Shown here: positions 7,171 through 16,008 of the stretch, piece by piece
Layout: each line of letters opens with the position of its first letter
How positions within the stretch are numbered: the first letter of the stretch is position 1
Source of the DNA: CALOBA01 sp942491465
GTDB taxonomy: Bacteria > Pseudomonadota > Gammaproteobacteria > Chromatiales > Chromatiaceae
DNA: 32,135 nt
NCBI GenBank assembly: GCA_942491465.1
Contig: CALOBA010000083.1
Span: 1 to 32,135, forward strand
Direction: 5' to 3'
Made by a program: the position numbers and the translations under genes
Notes under the pieces: model-generated
What the model saw: the letters and a program-made list of their open reading frames with translations, nothing else
The model's database searches: none
What the model was told of the DNA's origin: nothing

Positions 7171-8034
7171 CTAGCGCAACAGCAACGTCGGCACCTTGGC
7201 CGAGCGCAGCAGGTCGCTGGTCTTGCTGCCCAGCAGCAGGCTGCGCAGCGGGGAATGGCCGTAGGCGCCCATCAGCAGCATGTCGATGGCCTGGTCGCGG
7301 ACATGGCCGGCGACGACGTGCTCGGTGTCGCCGGGGATCAGCGTGGTGGTGACCTCGAAGCCGCTGTCGCCCAGGGTCTGGCCGGCCCAGTCGAGCTGCT
7401 TGGCGGCGTCGCGGCGGGGCTTGCCGGACATGACCACGGCGATGGGCAGGCCGCGGAACAGCGGGCTCTTGGCGACCAACTCCACGCCCCGGCGGGTCAT
7501 GCCGCCGCCGTCGAAGGCGATCATCACCCGCTGCGGCTCGGTGAAGTCGTCGGTGACGGCGAGGATGGGATTGTTCAGGGCGCGCACCATGCGCTCGACG
7601 TTGCGGCCCAGATCGCGCTGCGTGGTCTCGGCGGACTCGCCGCGCCGGCCGAGCACAAACAGCCGCACCGACGGCTGCTGCTCCACCAGGGTCTCCTCCA
7701 GATCGCCATAGCGCTGGCGCACGTCGGGCAGGCCGACCCCGCCGCGGATGGCCCGCTCGCGCAGCGCGTTCAGGAACAGTCGGCCCTGCTCGCGGACCGC
7801 CTTGCTGCGGGCCGCGTCCTCGTCGGAGAGCTCGCTCAATAGGTTCTGCTGGGCGTTGAAGCCGATGGCGCCGCTGTGATCGGCGCCGCTGACGGCATAG
7901 GCCTGGCGGTCGATGATGTGCAGCAATTCCAGCGGCGCGTCCATCCGCCGGGACGCCCAGGCGGCGGCGTCGGTCACGGTATCGGCAAAGTGGGAGCGGT
8001 CGACGCAGGCCAGCACTTTCTTCTCGTCTTGCAT
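7171..8034 (-). CDS. Tandem universal stress protein (UspA family)
   Basis: A 287-residue protein with two Usp domains (about 1-145 and 150-287). The N-terminal one starts KKVLACVDRSHFADTV; the C-terminal one starts PQRVMIAFDGGGMTRRG and ends with the nucleotide-binding pattern G-x2-G-x9-G-S in MGAYGHSPLRSLLLGS, so at least this half should bind ATP. The ATG at 8032-8034 is preceded by AGGA at about eight bases. It lies 13 bp downstream of the SulP transporter gene on the same strand, a common SulP-Usp arrangement in proteobacteria, where the Usp protein may modulate the transporter or respond with it to stress. Confidence 0.9.
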   Translation of the reverse strand: MQDEKKVLACVDRSHFADTVTDAAAWASRRMDAPLELLHIIDRQAYAVSGADHSGAIGFNAQQNLLSELSDEDAARSKAVREQGRLFLNALRERAIRGGVGLPDVRQRYGDLEETLVEQQPSVRLFVLGRRGESAETTQRDLGRNVERMVRALNNPILAVTDDFTEPQRVMIAFDGGGMTRRGVELVAKSPLFRGLPIAVVMSGKPRRDAAKQLDWAGQTLGDSGFEVTTTLIPGDTEHVVAGHVRDQAIDMLLMGAYGHSPLRSLLLGSKTSDLLRSAKVPTLLLR

Positions 8035-8047
8035 TGTCGTGGTCCTG

Positions 8048-9529
8048 TCAGTGGCCCATAAGATCGGCGACGGCGTCGGGCTTGTCGTGCACGGCGAAGC
8101 GGTCGACCAGGGTGGCGCTGGCCGCGTTCAGGCCCTCGACCTCGACCTCGGTGCCCTCGCGGCGGAACTTGAGCACGACCTTGTCCAGCGCCGTCACCGC
8201 GGTGATGTCCCAGAAGTGGGCGCGGCTGACATCGATGCGGACCCGCTCGATGACCTCCTTGTAGTCGAATGCGGCGACGAACCGATCCGTCGACGAGAAG
8301 AACACCTGCCCGATGACGTGGTAGACCCGCTCGCGGCCCTCCTTGGTGGTACTGGAGCCGACGTAGAGGATGCGACTGACCTTGTGCGCAAAGAAAAAGC
8401 CCGACAGCAGCACGCCAACGAGCACGCCTTGGGCCAGGTCATGGGTGAAGACCGTCACCAGCACCGTGGCGATCATCACCACATTGGCGTCCAGCGGATG
8501 CTCGCGCAGGTTGCGGAACGAGGCCCAGTTGAAGGTGCCGATGGAGACCATGATCATCACCGCCACCAAGGCGGCCATGGGGATCTGCGCCACCCAGTCG
8601 TTGGCGAACACCACCATCAGCAGCAGAAAGAGGCCCGCCGCGAGGGTCGACAGTCGGCCGCGACCGCCGGATTTGATGTTGATGACGGTCTGGCCGATCA
8701 TCGCGCAGCCGGCCATCCCGCCGAGGAAACCGGTGGCGACATTGGCCACCCCCTGTCCGGCGCACTCGCGGTTCTTGTTGCTCTTGGAGTCGGTCAGGTC
8801 GTCGACGATGGTCGCGGTCATCATCGACTCCAGCAGGCCGACCACGGCCATGGTCGCGGACACCGGGAAGATGATCTGGAGCGTCTCCAGCGTCAGCGGG
8901 ATATCCGGCAGCAGGAACACCGGCAGGCTGTCGGGCATCTGTCCCATGTCGCCGACGGTGCGGATATCCAGCCCCAGGTAGATGACCACCGCGGTCAGCG
9001 AGACGATGGCCACCAGTGGCGACGGCACGGCCTTGGTCAGCAGCGGCAGCAGATAGATGATGGCGAGGCCGGCGGCGAGCACGCCGTAGACCTCCCAGGT
9101 CATCTGCGCCCCGGTGATCTCCGGCAGCTGGGCCAGGAAGATCAGGATGGCCAGCGCGTTCACAAAGCCGGTGATGACCGACCGCGACACGAACCGCATG
9201 AGGTTCCCCAGCCGCAGCCAGCCGGCCAGGATCTGCAGCACCCCGGTCAGGACGGTGGCGGCAAGCAGATACTGCAGCCCGTGGTCGGCCACCAGATCCA
9301 CCATCAGCACGGCCATGGCCGCCGTTGCCGCGGAGATCATGCCGGGGCGCCCGCCGACGAAGGCGGTGACCATGGCGATGGAGAACGAGGCATAGAGCCC
9401 GACCTTCGGGTCGACCCCGGCGATGATCGAGAAGGCGATCGCCTCCGGGATCAGCGCCAGCGCGACCACCAGGCCGGCCAGCAGATCGTTGCGTACGTTG
9501 GAGAACCAGTCCTGGCGAATCGAAGTCAT
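8048..9529 (-). CDS. SulP family inorganic anion transporter with STAS domain
   Basis: A 493-residue membrane transporter. The ATG at 9527-9529 (MTSIRQDWFSNVRNDLLAG) is preferred over an upstream TTG at 9562. The sulfate-permease signature region (LAGLVVALALIPEAIAFSIIAGVDPKVGLYAS) is at the N-terminus, followed by about ten to twelve hydrophobic helices, then a cytoplasmic STAS domain in roughly the last 110 residues (RAHFWDITAVTALDKVVLKFR). SulP proteins move sulfate, bicarbonate or other anions, usually with Na+ or H+. The substrate cannot be decided here; bicarbonate (BicA-like) or sulfate are both plausible in an autotrophic sulfur oxidiser. It is the first gene of a two-gene unit with the Usp gene. 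Confidence 0.92.
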   Translation of the reverse strand: MTSIRQDWFSNVRNDLLAGLVVALALIPEAIAFSIIAGVDPKVGLYASFSIAMVTAFVGGRPGMISAATAAMAVLMVDLVADHGLQYLLAATVLTGVLQILAGWLRLGNLMRFVSRSVITGFVNALAILIFLAQLPEITGAQMTWEVYGVLAAGLAIIYLLPLLTKAVPSPLVAIVSLTAVVIYLGLDIRTVGDMGQMPDSLPVFLLPDIPLTLETLQIIFPVSATMAVVGLLESMMTATIVDDLTDSKSNKNRECAGQGVANVATGFLGGMAGCAMIGQTVINIKSGGRGRLSTLAAGLFLLLMVVFANDWVAQIPMAALVAVMIMVSIGTFNWASFRNLREHPLDANVVMIATVLVTVFTHDLAQGVLVGVLLSGFFFAHKVSRILYVGSSTTKEGRERVYHVIGQVFFSSTDRFVAAFDYKEVIERVRIDVSRAHFWDITAVTALDKVVLKFRREGTEVEVEGLNAASATLVDRFAVHDKPDAVADLMGH

Positions 9530-9811
9530 GGGCGTGTGGCGACCCTGGCTGAGGCGGGCCAAACTGGCCGGCGCCGGGCGGTAATGGGATGGGCGAAGCG
9601 ACGGAGCGGGATACCCGCACCCTGGCCGCGGGTGGGCGTGCGCGTCAGGTCGCGGGCGAGCGGATAGCCGGGTGGGCAGCCGACGCGCAGGCCGCAGAGG
9701 CCCCGACGGTCGGGAAGCCGGGCGTGGTCGCTCAAGTCACTACCGGAAAGGGGGGGCAGGGTACCGGAGTCGGCCGGTGCAGGGCAACCGCCAGACCCCG
9801 GTCGTGCCCCA

Positions 9812-9967
9812 TTCCAGCGCCTTCAGCGCGTAGAGCAGCGCCAGCGCCTGGCGTGGGGTGAGGTCGTCGGGGGCGAGGGCGCGCAGCCCCTCCAGGGTCG
9901 GGCTCGGAGGCTCGGGGGCGGACAGCGAGGGCTGGCGCGTGCGCGGGTCGGCATCGGGTTGGCGGCG
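9812..9967 (-). pseudogene. Orphan fragment homologous to the MutS C-terminus
   Basis: A stretch of about 50 codons reads RQPDADPRTRQPSLSAPEPP followed by SPTLEGLRALAPDDLTPRQA and LALLYALKAL. By hand alignment it matches the last 50 residues of the complete MutS encoded at 28642-31278 at about 33 of 50 positions, including the whole PRQALALLY end motif. The open frame continues beyond on both sides without MutS similarity, and no ATPase or clamp domain is nearby. It is best read as a 3' remnant of a second, diverged mutS copy. It lies between the SulP gene and the divergent Uma2 gene. Confidence 0.75.
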
Positions 9968-10104
9968 GCCCCCGGCCACGCGCCGGGCGGTATTCTCGAG
10001 AGAAAAGGGCTCCGACTTCCTTTGCCGTTTGGCTTGTCGCGCCAGCCCTGGCTGGCCGATACTGATGATGGTGGAAATCCGAGAAAAATTGGAAACTTGC
10101 TTGT

Positions 10105-10150
10105 CGCACAGAGCGGTCAACCGCTCTTTCTAGGTTCAACCTCTGCGGAG
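10105..10150 (+). repeat. Short dispersed repeat upstream of the Uma2 gene
   Basis: CAGAGCGGTCAACCGCTCTT and the following TCTAGGTTCAACCTCTGCGGA resemble the segment at 28381-28422 (CAGAGCGGTCAACTGCCCTT, then TCTAGTACACCGCTGCGGAAG). The second copy continues into the palindromic element at 28402, whereas this copy does not, so it may be a truncated or solo end. Confidence 0.45.
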
Positions 10151-10160
10151 CATCCCTCAC

Positions 10161-10760
10161 ATGTCTCTCCCCCTGCGCAACCCGGACCGGCACAGTTACC
10201 GCGACTACCGCGGCTGGCCCGAGGATCAACGCTGCGAGCTGATCGACGGGCTGGCCTACGCGATGGCGCCGGCACCCAGCAGACGACATCAGCGCCTCGT
10301 CGGCGAGCTGTTCCGCGTCCTTGCGGACGCGCTGGAAGGCAGCGGCTGCGAGGTCAATGTCGCCCCGTTCGACGTCCGGCTCCCGGAAGGAGACGAGGCG
10401 GACGACGACATCGCCACCGTGGTCCAGCCGGACATCAGCGTGGTCTGCGATCCGTCCAAGCTGGACGACAAGGGCTGTCGCGGCGCCCCCGATTGGCTCA
10501 TCGAGGTACTGTCGCCGGGCAGCGCCGGCCACGATCAGGTGCGCAAGCTCGCGCTCTACGAGCGCCACGGCGTTGGGGAGTATTGGCTGGTGCATCCCAT
10601 CGACCGCGTGCTGACCGTCTATCGTCTGCACGACGGCGCCTACGGGCGTCCGCTGGTGGCGGAGCTTGTGGGCCACTCGGCGTGCGAAGCCTGCGGCGGC
10701 GTAGAGGTCGACTGGGCGCGCGTCGTGAAGGGGTTGCCCGCCGCATCCGACCCCGGGTGA
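10161..10760 (+). CDS. Uma2 family putative endonuclease
   Basis: A 199-residue protein of the Uma2 (DUF820) family, a PD-(D/E)XK nuclease-like fold. Candidate catalytic residues are Asp91 in VVQPDISVV, Glu115 in DWLIEVLSP and Lys129 in the following RKLALYERHGVGEYWLVHP helix. The N-terminus carries the family's ELIDGLAYAMAPAPSRRHQRLVGEL. Uma2 proteins are numerous in cyanobacteria and some proteobacteria, often near mobile DNA, and their biological role is unclear. A GGAG lies about ten bases before the ATG. The next gene, also ending in a PD-(D/E)XK-type domain, follows about 120 bp downstream on the same strand. Confidence 0.85.
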   Translation: MSLPLRNPDRHSYRDYRGWPEDQRCELIDGLAYAMAPAPSRRHQRLVGELFRVLADALEGSGCEVNVAPFDVRLPEGDEADDDIATVVQPDISVVCDPSKLDDKGCRGAPDWLIEVLSPGSAGHDQVRKLALYERHGVGEYWLVHPIDRVLTVYRLHDGAYGRPLVAELVGHSACEACGGVEVDWARVVKGLPAASDPG

Positions 10761-10881
10761 CGCGCCCCGGTCGCGGCGGCTGTTGCCGCCAGCGCGCCGC
10801 GGGATGCAAAGAGACCATCGGATTTCCTATCCTTCGATGCATACTCAAGCCCAGCCACCAGACCTAGACAGCCGGCCCATC

Positions 10882-12655
10882 ATGCGCTTCCCCTACGGCA
10901 TCAGCGACTTCCACAAGATCTCCGGCGAGCGCCGGTTCTACATCGACCGCACCGCCCACATCCGCACCGTCGAGGCAAAGGGCGATCAGCTCCTGCTGCT
11001 GCGCCCGCGCCGCTTCGGCAAGTCCTTGTGGCTGTCCACGCTGGAGAACTACTACGACCTGGCCCGCGCCGACGAATTCGAGCGGCTGTTCGGGCACCTG
11101 GCCATCGGCCGGGCGCCGACGGCCCGGCGCAACGACCATTTCGTCATGATCTGGAACTTCTCCGAGATCGACCCGACCGGCGATACGGATGCGATCCGCG
11201 CCGGCGTGCATCAGCACATCAACGCCTGCGTCGAGGCCTTCATGGTCCACTACCAGGACCGGCTCTCCCACCCCATCGCGCCCCACCCGACCAACGGTCT
11301 GCGCTCGTTCCGCTCGGTGCTCGCCGCCGTCTCGCAGACCCCGCATCGGCTGTATCTGCTGATCGACGAATACGACAACTTCGCCAACGAGGTGTTGGCC
11401 AGCCGCGACCGCGGCGAGGAGCGCTACAACGCCCTGGTGGGCGGCGAGGGGATCATCAAGACCGTGTTCAAGGCGGTCAAGGCCGCGGCCGGGGGACGCG
11501 GGCTCGACAAGGTCTTCATCACCGGCGTCTCGCCGGTGGTCATGGCCGATGTCACCAGCGGCTATAACGTCGTTCGCGACATCTCGCTGGAGCCGGAGCT
11601 GGCCGACCTCTGCGGCTTCCACGAGTCGGAGATCGTCGCGACCCTGCAGCAGATCGTCAGCGACTGCGACCTGCCCGCCGAGCGCGCCGACGAGGCGCTG
11701 GCGATGATGCGCACCTTCTACAACGGCTACAACTTCACGCTGCGGCCCGACGGCGGGCAGATCTACAACCCGACCCTGGCCCTGTACTTTTTCCAGCACT
11801 TCGCCGAGCGCTGCACCTACCCCCGCAACATGCTCGACAACAACCTGGCGATGGACCGCAACCGCATCGAACTCATCGGCCGGCTGCCCCACGGCGCAGC
11901 GCTGGTACAGGCGGCCCTGGACGGCGACGCGCCCATCGCCATCGACGACCTGGAGTACCGATTCGGCGTCGAGCGCATGCTCAAGGCGCCGCAGACCGAG
12001 GGCTTTCTCGCCTCGCTGCTGTACTTCTTCGGCGTGCTCACCTACGCCAAGCGCGACGGGCTCGGTCGCCTGCAGCTGGTCATCCCGAACCTGGTGGTGC
12101 GCAAGCTCTACGTCGAGCGCATCCGCGAGTCGCTGCTGCCCGGCTGGGACCTGGATCAACAGCGCCGCGCGGTCTGCACGGGCTTCTACGCCGAGGGCGC
12201 CATCGCGCCGGTCTGCCGCTTCGTCGAGCAGCACTTCCTGCCCGTCTTCGACAACCGGGATCTTCGCTGGTCCAACGAGCTGGTGGTCAAGACCGCCTTC
12301 CTGACCACGCTCTTCAACGATCTGGGCTACATCATGGACTCCGAGACCGCCGTCGGTCGCGGCTACTGCGACCTGTCGATGATCGTGCGGCCGGACATGC
12401 GCGAGTACGCCTTCCTCGACCACGTCATCGAATTCAAGCACCTCAAGCTCGCCGACCTGCCGGGCCTCGACAGCGAGGCCCTGACGGCCCTGTCGCCCGA
12501 GCAGCTGCGCGCCCGCCCCGAGGTCGCCCGGCTGCTGGCCGAGGCCGAGGCCCAGCTCGCGGGCTATCGACAGACGCTGGAGCAGGTCTATGGCGATCGG
12601 CTCAGGCTGCATACCCATGCGGTGGTCTGCATCGGGCTGCTGCGGGTTGTCTGCT

Positions 12656-12657
<2 letters not shown>
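10882..12657 (+). CDS. AAA-ATPase-like protein with C-terminal PD-(D/E)XK nuclease domain
   Basis: A 591-residue protein of the family with an AAA-ATPase_like domain (PF09820) and a PDDEXK_9 domain (PF08011). I start it at ATG 10882 (MRFPYGISDFHKI) because family members begin with this LPYGISDF motif; an in-frame ATG at 10837 would add 15 residues. Walker A is the family variant RPRRFGKS (Lys47), Walker B is LLIDEYD (Asp162-Glu163). The C-terminal nuclease-like core shows CDLSMIV and VIEFKHLK (Glu517-x-Lys519). The function of the family is not established; members are often multicopy in bacteria with many mobile elements, and a role in DNA transactions or defence is possible. Confidence 0.9.
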
Positions 12658-12876
<219 letters not shown>

Positions 12877-12966
12877 ACCGCGTTCCGTCTAACGTTGCGG
12901 ATATCTCGCAGGCAAGCGCGAAAGACTTGAGTTGTTGCTTAGGTCGCAAGCACGCCGCCCTTTGCG

Positions 12967-13033
12967 TCTCTGCGCCTTTGCGTCTCTGCGCGAGAAAAAG
13001 ATGGGCTCGCGCAAAGACGCAAAGGCGCAGAGA
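12967..13033. repeat. 28-bp-arm palindrome (TTTGCGTCTCTGCG type)
   Basis: TCTCTGCGCCTTTGCGTCTC plus TGCGCGAG on the left is matched by CTCGCGCAAAGACGCAAAGG plus CGCAGAGA on the right, with an 11-base loop. The arms differ at about one position. Repeats of this 'CTTTGCGTCTTTGCG' kind are seen in many proteobacterial genomes. It probably forms a strong hairpin in DNA or RNA. Confidence 0.75.
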
Positions 13034-13130
13034 AGAAAAGACAGCGCATTCTCATCGTCTTGCCCTGGTCTCGCCATTCATGGCTTGGCGACTTGCGCGC
13101 GGTCCGAGACGTGGATAGCTCCCAATGCCG

Positions 13131-13237
13131 TTAAGTCAAGGTTCAGAAACAAGTGGTGCAGACGCAACCCCCAAACGGTCAATCCAAAGGCTCAGCGAAC
13201 GGGCGTCTGCACCGCTTGTTTCTGAACCGATCCTAAG
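13131..13237. mobile_element. MITE-like element with IS-type terminal inverted repeats
   Basis: A 107-bp element starting TTAAGTCAAGGTTCAGAAAC AAGTGGTGCAGACG and ending with the inverse form CGTCTGCACCGCTTGTTTCT GAACCGATCCTAAG. The outer ~35 bp of both ends are inverted copies, and 21 bp of the left end (13132-13152) are identical to the IS4-type end at 1766-1787. No coding potential. It is nested inside a further inverted pair, ATAGCTCCCAATGCCGTTAAG (from 13115) and CTTAATGGCATTGGGATAGC (13334-13353). Confidence 0.7.
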
Positions 13238-13244
13238 TCAAGCC

Positions 13245-13310
13245 GTGGGAGCGGCTTCCAGCCGCGACGCTCTGCGCGCGGGCCGAGTCGCGGCTTGAAG
13301 CCGCTCCCAC
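13245..13310. repeat. REP-like hairpin
   Basis: GTGGGAGCGGCTTCCAGCCG and its partner CGGCTTGAAGCCGCTCCCAC form a long imperfect palindrome with a GC-rich loop. It belongs to the broad GTGGGAGCG class of REP/BIME elements of gammaproteobacteria and is related to the cores of the elements at 15531-15598 and 28454-28518. No RAYT transposase is present in the window. Confidence 0.75.
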
Positions 13311-13955
13311 AAAGCGTTGCCAATCGCTCGCTAACTTAATGGCATTGGGATAGCTCCTCCGGGGGACATAATCACCCGGTACGGAACACCGGGCCGCCCC
13401 CGACGGATTGCGGTAAGCTGGCTGCGAGACCCGCGAACGGACCTGAACGAGCACAGCAACGAGTCGACCCGTGAAGAGCATCTCCCTGCGCGAGCTGTCG
13501 CTGTTGGCGGCCCTGATCCTGCTGACGGTGGCGGTATTGACCATCGGCTGGGTGCTCGGCGCCGACGGCCCGCTGGGCTGGCTCAGTCAGCGGCTGCTGA
13601 CGATCTACAGCACCGTCTTTCCGCTGGTCGTCTTCAGCATCGTCGCCTTTATCCAGCTCATGAGATCCGGCTTCGTGCCCGAGGCGCCGCTCGGTTCCGC
13701 AGGCGCCGACGCGGTGCCGTCGCCCGAGACCGACCCCGACCCGCCCGCAGAACCGCTCGTCGCCGATCCCGCCGCCCAGGCCTCCGCGCTGCGCCAGTCG
13801 CTGCTGCTCGCCCGGTCCGTCCCGGAGCTGGAGCGGCTGCTCGACGATGTCGACGACGCGCGCGACGCCTGGCCCAAGCAGCGGGAGCTGAAAAGGCTCC
13901 AGCGCGACGTCCGCCAGGCCCTCATTGCCGAGCGCCTGCGCCGCGGCGAGCTGCC

Positions 13956-13962
13956 AAAGGGA
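13956..13962 (+). promoter_or_regulatory. Possible -1 slippery heptamer A-AAG-GGA
   Basis: The zero-frame codons CCA AAG GGA contain an X-XXY-YYZ heptamer. A one-base backward slip gives AAA GGG ACG and enters exactly the frame that continues the protein (ACG CCG GAA CCG CAC). A missing G in the AAAGGG run would give the same result and is the simpler explanation. Confidence 0.2.
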
Positions 13963-15276
13963 CGCCGGAACCGCACCCCGCGCTCCGGCGGGTGCCGTCG
14001 TCGGCCTGGGTGGTCTTGCTCGCCCTGACCGGCTCCGCCCTCGGGCTCGGCTGGCTGCTCGGCCCCTGGTCCGCTGCCCCGGCGTTGGTGAACGCCCCGG
14101 ACCAAGACTGGATCGGCGACTGGAATGCCGTCTTCGACGCGGAGCATCCCGCACCCGCCGGCGTGGCGGCGCTTCGCCTGGAGATCGGTGTCGAGCACAG
14201 CCGGCTGAGGGTCCGGCGGGTGGGCGGTGCCGTCTGCGCGTCGCCGGTCAGCGTTGCAGACGGCGGGGCCTGGATCGAGACGCCGGCCCAGATCGCCTGC
14301 GATCGCGGGCCGCCGCTGCCGGCCATGGCCCTGGGCTGCCGCGAGGCCGATGCCGGCGATGCCGCCTGCACCGCCTCGATCGGCCAGCTTGTGCCGTTCA
14401 GGGTCGCGTTGGTGCGTGTCGGGCCGGGGGATTGGGAGCCGGGGCATGGCGACGCCTCGCCGGCACCTGCTCCCTTGCCGCCGAAGCATCGCCGCCGAGC
14501 ATCCCGCCGGAGCCGTCGCCACCGGAGCCGTCGCAACCCGGGCAGGGATCAACGGAAGGGCGCGGCGGCAGCTCGCCCGTGCCGCATGAAACCGAAAGCC
14601 CTTTGCCGTCGGAGCCCTCGGCGTCGGGAAATCCGCGCGTCCTCCCCCGTGATCGGCCGCGCAGCGGCGGCCTGGCCCCCGAGATGATCGCGCTGCCGGC
14701 CGGCTGCTTCCTGATGGGCAGTCCGGCGGACGAGCCCGAGCGCGACAGCGACGAGCGCCAGCACGAGGTCTGCGTCGCTGCCTTCGCCATCGGCCGGACC
14801 GAGGTGACCTTCGACGACTACGACGCCTTCGCCGCAGCGACCGGGCGCGAGCCACCGGACGACGCGGGCTGGGGCCGCGGCAAGCGCCCGGTCATCAATG
14901 TCAGCTGGCACGACGCCACCGCCTATGCCGACTGGCTCAGTGACCAGACCGGCCAGCCCTATCGGCTGCCGACCGAGGCCGAATGGGAATATGCGGCACG
15001 GGCGGGGACACAGACGCCGTTCTGGACCGGGGACTGCATCCATACGGATCAGGCGAACTACCACGGGCGCTCCGACTACAACGATTGCGGCGCGAAGACC
15101 GGGATGGTTCGGCTGAGGACCCTGCCGGTCGGCAGCCTGGCGGCAAACCCCTGGGGGTTGTACGACGTGCATGGCAATGTCTGGGAGTGGACCTGCTCGG
15201 TCTACGATCCAGCCTATGGTGGCGCGGAACGTCGATGCGCTGAGCGAGAGGATGCCGGCGTGAACCGCGTGCTGCG

Positions 15277-15374
15277 CGGCGGCGACTGGCTGATTCACCC
15301 GCGCTACTTGCGCTCCGCCTTCCGCAACGGCAACGGGCCCGGCAACCGCTACTGGGACTCCGGCCTGCGCCTTG
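15277..15374 (+). other. Variable-region-like end of the FGE domain
   Basis: The final residues RGGDWLIHPRYLRSAFRNGN and GPGNRYWDSGLRLAR match the layout of retroelement-diversified C-type-lectin domains, where the fixed frame RGGSW...PR..RSA.RN...P.NR....GFR surrounds positions that are AAC in a template repeat. Several candidate variable codons are NNC (GAC, CAC, TAC, TTC, GGC, AAC), as adenine-directed mutation of AAC would produce, but CTG, ATT and TGG are also present. No reverse transcriptase or template repeat was seen in the window. Confidence 0.35.
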
Positions 15375-15436
15375 CCCGAGGTCCCGAGCCAGCGGGGCCA
15401 AGCCGGTAGCCCAAGCCGGCAGGCCGGGAGCGGGTG

Positions 15437-15492
15437 CGGACCGCCCGCGCGGTGAGCGAGTCGGAGCGAGCGAGCAGCGCGGGCGGTCCGGA
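15437..15492. repeat. Inverted repeat after the FGE-domain gene
   Basis: GGACCGCCCGCGC and GCGCGGGCGGTCC are perfect 13-bp arms with a loop of GAGCGAGTCGGAGCGAGCGA type, 27 bp after the stop codon. It may terminate transcription. It has the same loop style as the inverted repeat at 777-830. Confidence 0.6.
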
Positions 15493-15637
15493 CCTAGTGC
15501 AGCGCTGCGGAAGTCCCGAGGCCATCGGCGCTGTGGGAGCGACTTGCAGTCGCGATCTTCCGCGTCGCGGCAGTCGCGATTGCAAATCGCTCCCACAGGT
15601 GCCGCCGGTCTCGTCAGTTTCGCGGCAAAGCACTAGG
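15493..15637. mobile_element. Palindromic MITE-like element, copy 1
   Basis: A 145-bp non-coding element starting CCTAGTGCAGCGCTGCGGAA and ending TTTCGCGGCAAAGCACTAGG, so the outer CCTAGTGC is an inverted repeat. The core is a REP-like palindrome GTGGGAGCGACTTGCAGTCG / CGATTGCAAATCGCTCCCAC. A second copy, highly similar over its whole length, is at 28402-28556. Confidence 0.75.
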
Positions 15638-15716
15638 CTGTCGAACCTTGTACAGGACAAGCGAATGCTTGCCCGATCCCTCCGCCTGGGAGCTAGCGCG
15701 AGACGAGCCGACCAAG

Positions 15717-15884
15717 CTACCCTATTCTGCAGGCCGGGATGATGATCGGTCTCGCGTGCGGACGCTGCGCCACGAAGGCGCTGCATTTGCCCCTTCGCTT
15801 CCGGCATCGCCAATCTTCGAGATGCTCTGCGACCTCTTCCAAAGTAAAGGTCGGGGTCGGCAGCGTCATGGTGTCCGCGTTCAT
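15717..15884 (-). CDS. Small ORF, possible transposon-associated relic
   Basis: A 55-residue frame starting MNADTMTLPTPTFTLEEVAE at the ATG 15882-15884, with GGAG six bases upstream. The segment FTLEEVAEHLEDWRCRKRRGK resembles the start of small proteins associated with some insertion sequences (pattern F-x-E-V-x8-WR-x2-R-x2-RG), after which the similarity is lost. It may be a truncated relic or a chance frame. No function is claimed. The remaining DNA at 15638-15716 and 15885-16008 shows no recognisable gene. Confidence 0.3.
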   Translation of the reverse strand: MNADTMTLPTPTFTLEEVAEHLEDWRCRKRRGKCSAFVAQRPHARPIIIPACRIG

Positions 15885-16008
15885 AGGGGCTCCGGTGTTT
15901 GGTTGATACCGGCGACATCCTATTCACCTCGCTGTCAAGCCTATCGCTGGCGGTCCATGCCACGCGATACTAGGATCGGGTGTTATCAAACATTATTAGG
16001 GCGTTATC

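Larger units (their letters stand above)
13471..15409 (+). pseudogene. Membrane protein with FGE-sulfatase (C-type-lectin fold) domain, frame interrupted twice
   Basis: Three consecutive open segments read as one protein if the frame moves back by one base twice. Segment 1 (GTG 13471 to about 13960) has two hydrophobic helices (LSLLAALILLTVAVLTIGWV; IYSTVFPLVVFSIVAFIQLM) and a charged helical region. Segment 2 (about 13957-14480) has another helix (SSAWVVLLALTGSALGLGWL) and an unknown extracytoplasmic region. Segment 3 (about 14450-15409) starts with a Pro/Ser linker and then a complete FGE-sulfatase domain (IALPAGCFLMGSPADEPERD ... RLPTEAEWEYAARAGTQTPF ... DVHGNVWEWTCSVYDP ... VLRGGDW). The breaks may be sequence errors, real mutations or, for the first, a programmed -1 shift. 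No sulfatase is nearby, so the domain is more likely a binding module than a formylglycine generator. Confidence 0.7.

Noticed and set aside
7913..9667. A 584-codon frame antisense to the SulP gene rich in His, Asp and Gln
   Set aside because: Codon-bias shadow; the opposite strand has a complete SulP transporter with STAS domain.
13471..15409. Active formylglycine-generating enzyme for a sulfatase
   Set aside because: No sulfatase is nearby, the gene is frame-interrupted and membrane-linked, and its C-terminal pattern fits a C-type-lectin-like binding module better.
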